DNA from: an uncultured Clostridia bacterium
GTDB taxonomy: Bacteria > Bacillota > Clostridia > Oscillospirales > Acutalibacteraceae
Direction of reading: 5' to 3'
NCBI GenBank assembly: GCA_946500295.1
Contig: CAMMVF010000004.1
Coordinates: forward strand, 1 to 64,000
Length of the DNA: 64,000 nucleotides
A model generated the notes under the pieces. That model was given only the letters and a program-made list of their open reading frames with translations, ran no database searches and was not told the DNA's origin. Below, in pieces: positions 57,880-64,000 of the stretch (position 1 is its first letter; each line of letters starts with the position of its first letter). A program made the position numbers and the translations under genes.

Positions 57880-60261
57880 TTATTCTGTCACTCTGATTTG
57901 CTCTACAAGAGAGTGTTTTTTTAAGCTGCCGGTGGTATAAGAAATCAATATCATCTGAACGATCAGAAGAATCGCCAAATATAGCAATATTACCGGCCAC
58001 GGGAACGAATAGAAGAAGTACGGATTTGCTGATTTGGCCGCCTGCACACATATAAAACCAAGCCCCGTACCTAAAAATAATGTTACAAGCGTAGCAAAGA
58101 GAGAGTATAGCAATCCCTCGTAACGCAACATTTTGATTAACTGCTTTTTGCTTAAACCAATCGCCTGTAACATACCGATTTCCTGCTTTCTTGATAAAAA
58201 GTTGGTAATCGTTGTATTAACAAGGTTGATTAGAGAAAAACATACGACCACAATAGCTACTATCAACATTGCGCCAAAGACGGTGTGCTGATTCGTATTA
58301 TAGTAGGCCACGCTTTCCTCCAAGGTGTCTAAAACAAAATCGCTATTCCCGTCTATGAGTTGATATAATGCAGCTTCAATCGTATCAGATTTATCCGTTT
58401 CAGTCATTACCGATACAGTTCCAGTACAATCCATTCCGCACGCTTCATTCATAAGCTCCGTCGGCATAGCAAAACACATATTAAACGCCGGGTGGCTGAA
58501 ATCGCTGACAATTCCCATAATCGTATAATGATGGGTCATTATCTGTCCCGACTTCGTTAGAAAATCAACCTCAACAACATCGCCGAGTTGTGCAGATAGC
58601 GATAAGTTTTCCGCTGTATCATTTATGAGAATAATGCCATTTTGCGATACTAATTCATCGTAATCAACGGTTCCGGCAATTAAGTTGTCCTCCAATGCGG
58701 AAACATCTTCTTTTGCAAATCCTTGAATCCAGTCGTTATCGTAACCATTCACATGATATTCCGCGTCCGTGTAGTACCAGCGTTTGGTTCCTGTAACGCC
58801 ATCAATAGATTCCACTGCATTCACAAAATCATCGTTCATCAAATCCTTTTGCTGTAATCCAGCTAAAGAAACATCGGCGGTGTCCCACGATTGATTTGCA
58901 TTGAGTTCAATGTTAAATTCACCGACGGGAAAATCCCTGCTTTGGGCTTCTGCGAGACCGTCATATGAAAATAACATCGTTGAGATCAGCACCACCAAAA
59001 CCCCACCAAGTGAAAGAGAAAGTATTGTCAGCGTAGATTTTGCTTTCTGTCTGGACAAATTCATTTTTGCAAGGGATATAGGCGATATTTTGCGGTGCAG
59101 CACAGAGCTTTGTTTCAGTTTCTCTTGATAATCCGAATATCGCAATGCTTCCATCGGAGATACCGTAGCTGCTTTTTTTACAGGTGTACGAATGGAAAAC
59201 ATTACAATGATGAAAGCGAAAAGTCCAACCCCAATCGTTACACATAAAGCTGTCAGCCAGTACCAACCGTCAGGAATCAAAAAATAACCAATAATGTTTC
59301 CGACAATTAAACCTATGGGAATACCAATAGCGGCGAGTAATTTTCCCTCTCGATAAACCATCTTTTTGATTTGCCGTTTGGTCGTTCCAATAGTGCGAAG
59401 CTGCCCGTAATTACGGATATTGCTTGCTACTGAAATATAAAAAATCGAGTAAATAACAATACCGGAGCCAACGAAAGTTATAAAGCCGATCAAGAAATAG
59501 AACAGCATATCACTTCCACGATTTTCGCTTTTTAAGTTAAAATATGTGGAGCGGACGATAACATTATCATCGGAGATTTCTAATTGTTGTGCAAGAGTGT
59601 TTGCATAGCTGGTGGCTTCTTCTTCGCTCATATTTTGAGCGTCCTTTAAGCCAATATAATAATCCATCATTATATTATTTCCATACTGCTGCTCTACTAA
59701 TTCTTTTGATATAATGGCTGTATAGAGCCCAATATCGCCTGTTTTCATTTTCAAGATTCCCGTTAATTTGAAATCACGGGTAGTTCCGTCGGAAAATGGA
59801 ATTTTGATTGTTTGTCCCAGTTCATTTGAATAGCCCAAGCTATCTAAAAAGGATTTTTGCACTAAAATTTCATCTTCCGCAGTTGGTAAGTCTCCCGAAT
59901 AAGACATATTTTGCGATTTTAGCATATCTGCATTTGCATAGGTAAAATTAACGGTTGAATGATTTATCTGTTCAGAGAATGCGTTAGAAAATTCTCCAAC
60001 CCACGCAATTTCTTCTTGATTATATAGTTCCTGTCCCTGTTGCTCGGAAATAGCGTGAAAAACAATTTGTGCGGTATTTTTATTAAGGTTTTTTGTTTCT
60101 TGTGGTACACCGAAACCATAAAGCATAATAGCGGATAATAGAGCAGTCGCAAGCGCAATCGTCAAAATAGTAAATATATTTCTTTTTCGATTCGCTGCTA
60201 CATTTCTATTTGATAGGCGTTTCACAACGGCGCTGGTATCATTCTCAAAAGGCCATGTCAT
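57880..60261 (-). CDS. FtsX-family ABC transporter permease
   Basis: 793 residues with an N-terminal membrane helix (about 25-48, FTILTIALATALLSAIMLYGF core), a large extracytoplasmic domain, a first FtsX core with three helices (about 250-370), a second extracytoplasmic domain with acidic sugar- or peptide-binding style repeats, and a final FtsX core with three helices (about 680-785). This two-half layout is that of MacB-type and BceB-type exporters used against antimicrobial peptides. GGAGGTGAAACGCT precedes the ATG. It follows its ATPase 15 bp later. Confidence 0.88.
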   Translation of the reverse strand: MTWPFENDTSAVVKRLSNRNVAANRKRNIFTILTIALATALLSAIMLYGFGVPQETKNLNKNTAQIVFHAISEQQGQELYNQEEIAWVGEFSNAFSEQINHSTVNFTYANADMLKSQNMSYSGDLPTAEDEILVQKSFLDSLGYSNELGQTIKIPFSDGTTRDFKLTGILKMKTGDIGLYTAIISKELVEQQYGNNIMMDYYIGLKDAQNMSEEEATSYANTLAQQLEISDDNVIVRSTYFNLKSENRGSDMLFYFLIGFITFVGSGIVIYSIFYISVASNIRNYGQLRTIGTTKRQIKKMVYREGKLLAAIGIPIGLIVGNIIGYFLIPDGWYWLTALCVTIGVGLFAFIIVMFSIRTPVKKAATVSPMEALRYSDYQEKLKQSSVLHRKISPISLAKMNLSRQKAKSTLTILSLSLGGVLVVLISTMLFSYDGLAEAQSRDFPVGEFNIELNANQSWDTADVSLAGLQQKDLMNDDFVNAVESIDGVTGTKRWYYTDAEYHVNGYDNDWIQGFAKEDVSALEDNLIAGTVDYDELVSQNGIILINDTAENLSLSAQLGDVVEVDFLTKSGQIMTHHYTIMGIVSDFSHPAFNMCFAMPTELMNEACGMDCTGTVSVMTETDKSDTIEAALYQLIDGNSDFVLDTLEESVAYYNTNQHTVFGAMLIVAIVVVCFSLINLVNTTITNFLSRKQEIGMLQAIGLSKKQLIKMLRYEGLLYSLFATLVTLFLGTGLGFICVQAAKSANPYFFYSFPWPVILLYLAILLIVQMILISYTTGSLKKHSLVEQIRVTE

Positions 60262-60275
60262 AGCGTTTCACCTCC

Positions 60276-60941
60276 TTAACCTGCAATTTTTCCGTCCTCA
60301 ATGCGGACAATCCGATCAGCAAGGCGGGCAATATCGTTGTTGTGGGTTATCATTACAACGGTCTGATGAAATTCGGCGCTGGTACGTTTGATAAGGCCGA
60401 GCACGTCAGCGCTGGTCTTGCTGTCAAGGTTGCCGGTAGGTTCATCGGCAAGAATAATCGCCGGTTTGGTAATCAAGGCGCGTGCAATCGCTACTCGTTG
60501 CTGCTGACCGCCAGAAAGATTATTCGGCATATTTTTCAGTTTGTCATCCAGTCCGAGCATTTTTACAACATTATCCATAAAACGCTGATCTACCGTATCG
60601 CCGTCCAGTTCCACTGGCAATACGATATTTTCATACACATTCAGAATGGGAACAAGATTATAGTTCTGAAAGATAAAGCCGATGTTACGACGGCGAAAGA
60701 TGGTAAGCTGTTCGTCATTCTTTTTCGCCAATTCCTCGCCTCTGACAATTACGGTTCCGCTTGTAGGCGTGTCAAGACCGCCCATCATATGAAGCAAGGT
60801 AGACTTTCCGCTGCCGGACGTACCGACAACGGCCACAAACTCGCCCTCGTCCACGGTAAAATTTACGCCATCGAGAGCACGGGTGATGTTTGGTTCTTCA
60901 CCATAATATTTTTTGAGGTCAATCGTCTGTAAAATGCTCAT
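60276..60941 (-). CDS. ABC transporter ATP-binding protein, MacB/LolD type
   Basis: 221 residues. Walker [10 protein letters not shown] (about 39-47), Q-loop FQNYNLVP, signature [15 protein letters not shown], Walker [13 protein letters not shown] and the switch His in VVMITHNND. The PTGNLDSKT and [13 protein letters not shown] patterns are those of the exporters that work with FtsX-type permeases. Start ATG 60941 is chosen because AAAGGA is 9 bp away; the longer frame adds three residues. Forms an operon with the permease; probably antimicrobial-peptide or lipid-linked defence, but the substrate is unknown. Confidence 0.93.
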   Translation of the reverse strand: MSILQTIDLKKYYGEEPNITRALDGVNFTVDEGEFVAVVGTSGSGKSTLLHMMGGLDTPTSGTVIVRGEELAKKNDEQLTIFRRRNIGFIFQNYNLVPILNVYENIVLPVELDGDTVDQRFMDNVVKMLGLDDKLKNMPNNLSGGQQQRVAIARALITKPAIILADEPTGNLDSKTSADVLGLIKRTSAEFHQTVVMITHNNDIARLADRIVRIEDGKIAG

Positions 60942-61076
60942 AAAATTCAATCCTTTCTTTGTTTGTTGTAAATGCGGAACGCTGTTGCGCCGGTGGTCGC
61001 CAACTGTTATTCGTTCATTTTTGTTGATTTATGAATAGTAATCATATACCAGTAAACCGATTAACATAATCAGTGT

Positions 61077-61116
61077 AATGGAGCTGTCACACTAAGTGAT
61101 TAGTGCGACAGCCCCA
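61077..61116. terminator. Hairpin downstream of the zinc-ribbon gene
   Basis: GGAGCTGTCACACTAA pairs with TTAGTGCGACAGCCCC with few mismatches. It is placed to end the minus-strand zinc-ribbon transcript. The CGACAGCCCC end resembles the ends of the repeat at 1159-1475. Confidence 0.7.
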
Positions 61117-61123
61117 TTCTGCC

Positions 61124-61318
61124 TTATTCAAGAACTTGAGGGTTTTTTACATAAGAGCGAACTACCGTACCACAATTTTTACAAATTACATGAACCAAAT
61201 TTTCGCCTTTAAATGTCAAAGTTTTATTGGGCTGAACTTTTGCATAAGTGGATTGAATCCCCTCAACAACATCTTTGCCCCCGCACCACGGGCAAACATA
61301 CTGTTTTTGCTCAATCAT
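61124..61318 (-). CDS. Small zinc-ribbon protein (annotated elsewhere as TFIIIB-like)
   Basis: 64 residues from ATG 61318 (AAGGAGGTGCGTTCT upstream). A two-strand zinc ribbon: CPWCGGKDVVEGIQSTYAKV and CKNCGTVVRSYVKNP. Such small proteins recur in clostridial integrative elements and are often auto-labelled 'transcription initiation factor TFIIIB' because of the ribbon. No real evidence of a transcription role is seen here. The promoter has the two ACATTT boxes shared with the response regulator gene and the lone receiver gene, so it should be co-regulated with them. Confidence 0.85.
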   Translation of the reverse strand: MIEQKQYVCPWCGGKDVVEGIQSTYAKVQPNKTLTFKGENLVHVICKNCGTVVRSYVKNPQVLE

Positions 61319-61349
61319 AGAACGCACCTCCTTTCTGGTTGATAAGGAT

Positions 61350-61424
61350 ATTGTAAAGCCCAAATGTCCGCGAAATGTTACAGCGGCTCAAAAATTTTAA
61401 TGAAAATCGGGGTGAAATGTTACA
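61350..61424 (-). promoter_or_regulatory. Two-box regulated promoter of the zinc-ribbon gene
   Basis: On the minus strand ACATTT (61378-61373), 17 bp, then TACAAT (61355-61350). A second ACATTT follows the first by 11 bp, and another TGTAACATTTCA is centred 42 bp upstream of the first box. The layout is the same as at 54667-54743, to the base in all three distances. Confidence 0.8.
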
Positions 61425-61484
61425 ACGCTCGGACATTTCCCAAAAATTGTGGCGGACAGCATTTTGAAGCTGTCCGCTATCAGC

Positions 61485-62510
61485 TTAACGCAAAGGAAGC
61501 ATAATAGAAAAGGCAGAGCCTTTCCCTGATTCCGATACCACTTTGATGTAACCGCCTTGCTGTGTGATAATCTCACGAGCCAAATACAAACCGATACCAA
61601 CGCCCGGTTGTTCGTGGACTTCTTCTTCCCGATAAAAACGACGGAAGATAGCAGCTTGATTGCTTTCGGAAATGCCTTTGCCAGTATCGGTTACTTTTAT
61701 TTCGAGATACATTTCCCACTGTTCTACGGTCACGTCGATTTTACCGCCTGCGGGTGTGTACTTTACTGCGTTATCCAATAAGTTAAAAAGAGCTTCGGCT
61801 GTCCATTTGCTGTCGTGAGCGACCGCCAGATCTTCGGGGCAATCTATTGAAACGCTAATCTGTTTATTCTCGGCGGTATAAACAATCCCACTCATAGCTT
61901 GTGCCACGGTATCATATATTCGTCCTGTTTTCTTTTCCAAGCGTATTACGCCGGTTTCCAGTCGTGAAGTCTTAACAAGAGACTGAAAGAGAAAATCCAG
62001 CTTGTCCGTTTGTGCCCGGATTCCACGGATAAAGTCGGTGCGTTCTGCTTCAGAAACCGACCTTGTAAGCAAAGTGTCCGTTACCATTTTTAGATTGCTA
62101 ACCGGCGTTTTTACCTGATGGGAAATGTCTGATACAAGGGCTTGTAATTCTTGCCGTTCTTCATCAACTTTGCGTCGGTTCTCCTGCATAATCTGATAAA
62201 GACGGGTCAGGCGGTGGCTGATACGGGCAAAGAGGGTTTCGCTGTCGTCCGCCCGTTTGGGTTCTTTGTCGCCGTCAATCATATTATCCAGCGTTTGGCA
62301 TAAGTCAGAAGTAAATAGGGAGAGCCGTTTTGCAAAAGTCTGTGTAAGTATAAAAAACCATATGAGAGCGCAAAGAATGAGTGCGCCTCCGGCTGCTAAT
62401 ACTGCAATTTCAAGCGTTATTACAAATAGGGTAAGGGTAATGATTACCATAGAAAGCAAAGTCCCTATGCAAATCCATCGGAACAGGCGCTTAACAGAGA
62501 TGTTTTTCAT
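61485..62510 (-). CDS. Sensor histidine kinase
   Basis: 341 residues from ATG 62510 (GGGAGGCGAAGC upstream). Two closely spaced N-terminal membrane helices (about 11-32 and 35-56) with almost no external loop, then a cytoplasmic helix, H-box DISHQVKTPVSNLK (His131), N-box EALFNLLDNAVKYTPAG, G-boxes VTDTGKGIS and GVGIGLYLAREI, and GKGSAFSIMLPLR. The lack of an external sensor domain is typical of BceS-type intramembrane kinases that sense through an ABC exporter, and such an exporter lies downstream. The start overlaps the regulator stop by four bases (ATGA). Confidence 0.93.
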   Translation of the reverse strand: MKNISVKRLFRWICIGTLLSMVIITLTLFVITLEIAVLAAGGALILCALIWFFILTQTFAKRLSLFTSDLCQTLDNMIDGDKEPKRADDSETLFARISHRLTRLYQIMQENRRKVDEERQELQALVSDISHQVKTPVSNLKMVTDTLLTRSVSEAERTDFIRGIRAQTDKLDFLFQSLVKTSRLETGVIRLEKKTGRIYDTVAQAMSGIVYTAENKQISVSIDCPEDLAVAHDSKWTAEALFNLLDNAVKYTPAGGKIDVTVEQWEMYLEIKVTDTGKGISESNQAAIFRRFYREEEVHEQPGVGIGLYLAREIITQQGGYIKVVSESGKGSAFSIMLPLR

Positions 62511-63199
62511 TTTGCTTCGCCTCCCGTCCATTGATAGCCCATACCGTAAATAGTCTTAATGTAGGGCGTACCGCCGTCTGATTCGATTTTGCTGCGAATA
62601 CGGCTGATCGTCGTTGTCAGCGTATGTTCATCGACAAATTTCTCGTCTACGTCCCATAGCTTTTCTAAAAGCTGTCCGCGGGTTAAAACCTGTTTGGGAT
62701 TTTTGCGAAACAGATTCAGCATTTTATATTCCATTGGAGAGAGAGTCAGAGGTTTTCCGTTCAAAGAAGCTGTTTGCTCCGAAAAATCAAGAAATAACCT
62801 GCCGTCATCGTAAATATCCCTTGCAGGTTTATGATGTTCCAGCATAGAAAACATCGCTTTGATCTTTCTTTGCAAAGCTCCTATAACAAAGGGCTTGGTA
62901 ATGTAATCTACCGCACCTACTTCATAGCCTCGTATCTGGTCGCTTTCCTGATCGTTTGCAGTCAGAAAAATCACGATAGTATCAGGGTGTTCCGGCTTAA
63001 TCAGCTTGCATAAGTCATACCCGTTCCCGTCCGGCAGGTTAGTATCAAGCAGGACTAAATCAAATTCTCGTGAGCGCAGGGCTTCTGCAGCCGTTCTTGC
63101 GTTCAGCACAGAGGTTATTTCATAACCGTCTGCTGTCAGATTATAGGAAAGCATTTTATTCAAAAAGCTGTCGTCCTCAACAACTAAAATGTGTTTCAT
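62507..63199 (-). CDS. OmpR-family response regulator
   Basis: 230 residues from ATG 63199 (GGAAATGAGGAT upstream); the longer frame begins inside the excisionase-like gene. Receiver with Asp52 in LVLLDTNLPDG, Thr in IVIFLTAND, Lys in DYITKPF; then a winged-helix output domain with LTLSPMEYKMLNLFRKNPKQ and TISRIRSKIE, plus TIYGMGYQW. It is translated together with the kinase. Its own promoter has the two-box element found before two other genes of the mobile element, so it is the best candidate for the protein binding ACATTT repeats at 11-bp pitch. Confidence 0.95.
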   Translation of the reverse strand: MKHILVVEDDSFLNKMLSYNLTADGYEITSVLNARTAAEALRSREFDLVLLDTNLPDGNGYDLCKLIKPEHPDTIVIFLTANDQESDQIRGYEVGAVDYITKPFVIGALQRKIKAMFSMLEHHKPARDIYDDGRLFLDFSEQTASLNGKPLTLSPMEYKMLNLFRKNPKQVLTRGQLLEKLWDVDEKFVDEHTLTTTISRIRSKIESDGGTPYIKTIYGMGYQWTGGEAK

Positions 63200-63227
63200 A
63201 TCCTCATTTCCTTTACTTTTTATAGGT

Positions 63228-63256
63228 AGTATATCAGGCAAATGTCCGTGAAATGT
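63228..63256 (-). promoter_or_regulatory. Two-box regulated promoter of the response regulator gene
   Basis: On the minus strand ACATTT (63256-63251), 17 bp, then TATACT (63233-63228), with a second ACATTT 11 bp after the first. The surrounding CAAATGTCCG(T/C)GAAATGTTACAG (plus strand) is nearly identical to 61361-61383. The far-upstream third box found in the other two promoters is absent; the excisionase-like gene occupies that place. Confidence 0.8.
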
Positions 63257-63444
63257 TACAGTGAACCTTTTTTGTTTTCTTTTCTTCTTGCGTCCACAGG
63301 TTTTTGAGCCGCTTTCGGAATCAGCCATATGCGGCTCAAATTTATAGCGCCGTCAATACGATTTTCTTTACATAGTTTCTGTATCCGGCGTTCAGATAAT
63401 TCCCATAATTTTGCGGCTTCCTGCACCGTCATATAATCAAACAT
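63256..63444 (-). CDS. Excisionase-like small helix-turn-helix protein
   Basis: 62 residues from ATG 63444 (GGAGGTCAACT upstream). A winged-helix pattern of the excisionase/MerR-like kind: DYMTVQEAAKLWELSERRIQ, KLCKENRIDGAINLSRIWLI in two blocks, then a Lys/Arg tail. Small proteins of this build direct excision or act as regulators in mobile elements. It ends inside the promoter of the response regulator. The large recombinase is at the far left end, so a role in its directionality is only possible, not shown. Confidence 0.8.
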   Translation of the reverse strand: MFDYMTVQEAAKLWELSERRIQKLCKENRIDGAINLSRIWLIPKAAQKPVDARRKENKKGSL

Positions 63445-63638
63445 AGTTGACCTCCAATATTCACTAATATTCATATTATAGTCGGTCAAACGAACAATAT
63501 CAACTATGCAAATTAAACCGGCATTTCTATATATAAGATATTAAATCTCTCAATACAAGAAATCACACATCGTTTTATAGGAACTATCGTCTCTGTATAA
63601 TAGATATATCAATTCTAACAAGCATAGGCGGTGAGTGA

Positions 63639-63983
63639 ATGAGTGAAACATTTGACTTTATGGCGTTGGGACAAGCCATTAAAAAAGCCCGTGAAGCAAA
63701 GGAAATGACGAGGGAGCAGTTAGCGGAAATTCTTGATGTTGCACCAAGACATATACAGTCTATTGAGAACGAGGGGCAATATCCGAGCTTTCCGTTGTTT
63801 ATCCGTCTTGTTACAATGTTTGATATATCGGTGGACCAGTACATATTTTCAGATAAGCAGACGGAGAAAACAACTTTACGCCGACAGATTGATTCAATCC
63901 TTGATACATTCGGAGATAAAGAACTCACGATTATTGAGGGAACGGCCAAAGCGATATGTAAAGCAAAAGAGCCAGAGGAATAA
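63639..63983 (+). CDS. XRE-family regulator of the mobile element
   Basis: 114 residues. Helix-turn-helix at about 8-62: ALGQAIKKAREAKEMTREQL, then VAPRHIQSIENEGQYPSFPL; the C-terminal 45 residues are charged and helical (LRRQIDSILDTFGDKELTII). It is divergent from the excisionase-like gene, a classic arrangement for a switch between maintenance and excision. TATAAT at 63596-63601 is a probable -10 box with a weak -35, and GGCGGTGAG precedes the ATG. Confidence 0.88.
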   Translation: MSETFDFMALGQAIKKAREAKEMTREQLAEILDVAPRHIQSIENEGQYPSFPLFIRLVTMFDISVDQYIFSDKQTEKTTLRRQIDSILDTFGDKELTIIEGTAKAICKAKEPEE

Positions 63984-64000
63984 TAAACCTCTGGTATTCT

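Larger units (their letters stand above)
50247..64000. mobile_element. Integrated mobile element, left end at ppdK
   Basis: A recombinase at the left edge, then MazF, a sigma factor, efflux and ABC genes, a two-component system, an excisionase-like protein and an XRE regulator: the accessory set common in clostridial integrative elements. The left junction is close to the ppdK stop. The right end is not in the window. No relaxase or conjugation genes are seen up to 64000. Boundaries are inferred from gene content. Confidence 0.75.

Noticed and set aside
1-64000. tRNA, rRNA or CRISPR loci
   Set aside because: No tRNA cloverleaf, rRNA segment or short regularly spaced repeat was recognised by eye; a dedicated scan was not possible.

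Overview
The window looks like chromosome from a low-GC Gram-positive anaerobe of the class Clostridia, probably a Ruminococcus/Oscillospiraceae-type gut bacterium. The basis is a T-box leader, sigma-A type promoters, strong AGGAGG ribosome binding sites, a clostridial acyl-CoA dehydratase activase, pyruvate phosphate dikinase, a Firmicutes-type (VIIb) secretion locus and a clostridial serine-recombinase element. Species cannot be fixed from the sequence alone.

Layout. (1) 1-1.5 kb: a small XRE regulator, a lipoprotein, and two copies (one cut by the window edge) of a MITE-like hairpin element. (2) 1.5-5.7 kb, minus strand: an acyl-CoA dehydratase activase whose usual single chain is split into two genes. 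(3) 6.0-11.3 kb: isoleucine supply. A T-box with a predicted AUC (Ile) specifier precedes ilvB and cimA (citramalate route), followed by citrate synthase. (4) 11.3-38.6 kb: a type VIIb secretion island. Core genes come first (EsaA-like, EsxA, EssA, EsaB, EssB, EssC), then a second WXG100 protein, then four effector regions: (a) a lipase with its targeting domain at the C-terminus plus lipoproteins, partly duplicated in tandem; (b) an unknown effector with the same targeting domain at the N-terminus, followed by five tandem lipoproteins; (c) an LXG nuclease with a YezG-type immunity protein; (d) two promoterless orphan toxin tips that re-use the same pre-toxin DNA, with further immunity genes. 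(5) 38.8-47.3 kb, minus strand: PrsA-like foldase, RhuM, mfd, pth, prs and a stand-alone GlmU-like uridylyltransferase. RhuM lies between two copies of the mfd 3' end. (6) 47.5-50.2 kb: ppdK. (7) About 50.2 kb to the window end: a mobile element abutting ppdK, with a large serine recombinase whose frame runs into ppdK antisense, a MazF-like protein, a sigma factor, a lone receiver protein, a TetR/MFS efflux pair, an ABC exporter, a two-component system, a small excisionase-like protein and an XRE regulator.

How it works together. The secretion core should export helical WXG/LXG-type proteins, and each effector region carries two or three small helical partner genes and an immunity gene. Lipoprotein immunity next to the lipase and next to the unknown effector suggests targets on the outer face of the membrane; cytoplasmic immunity proteins accompany the nucleases. 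In the mobile element, three promoters share one architecture (two ACATTT boxes 11 bp apart, the upstream one 17 bp from a -10 box). They lie before the response regulator, the lone receiver gene and a zinc-ribbon gene, suggesting one regulon run by the element's own two-component system.

The strongest leads are the forward/reverse targeting-domain pair with lipoprotein arrays in the secretion island, and the three-promoter regulon of the mobile element.
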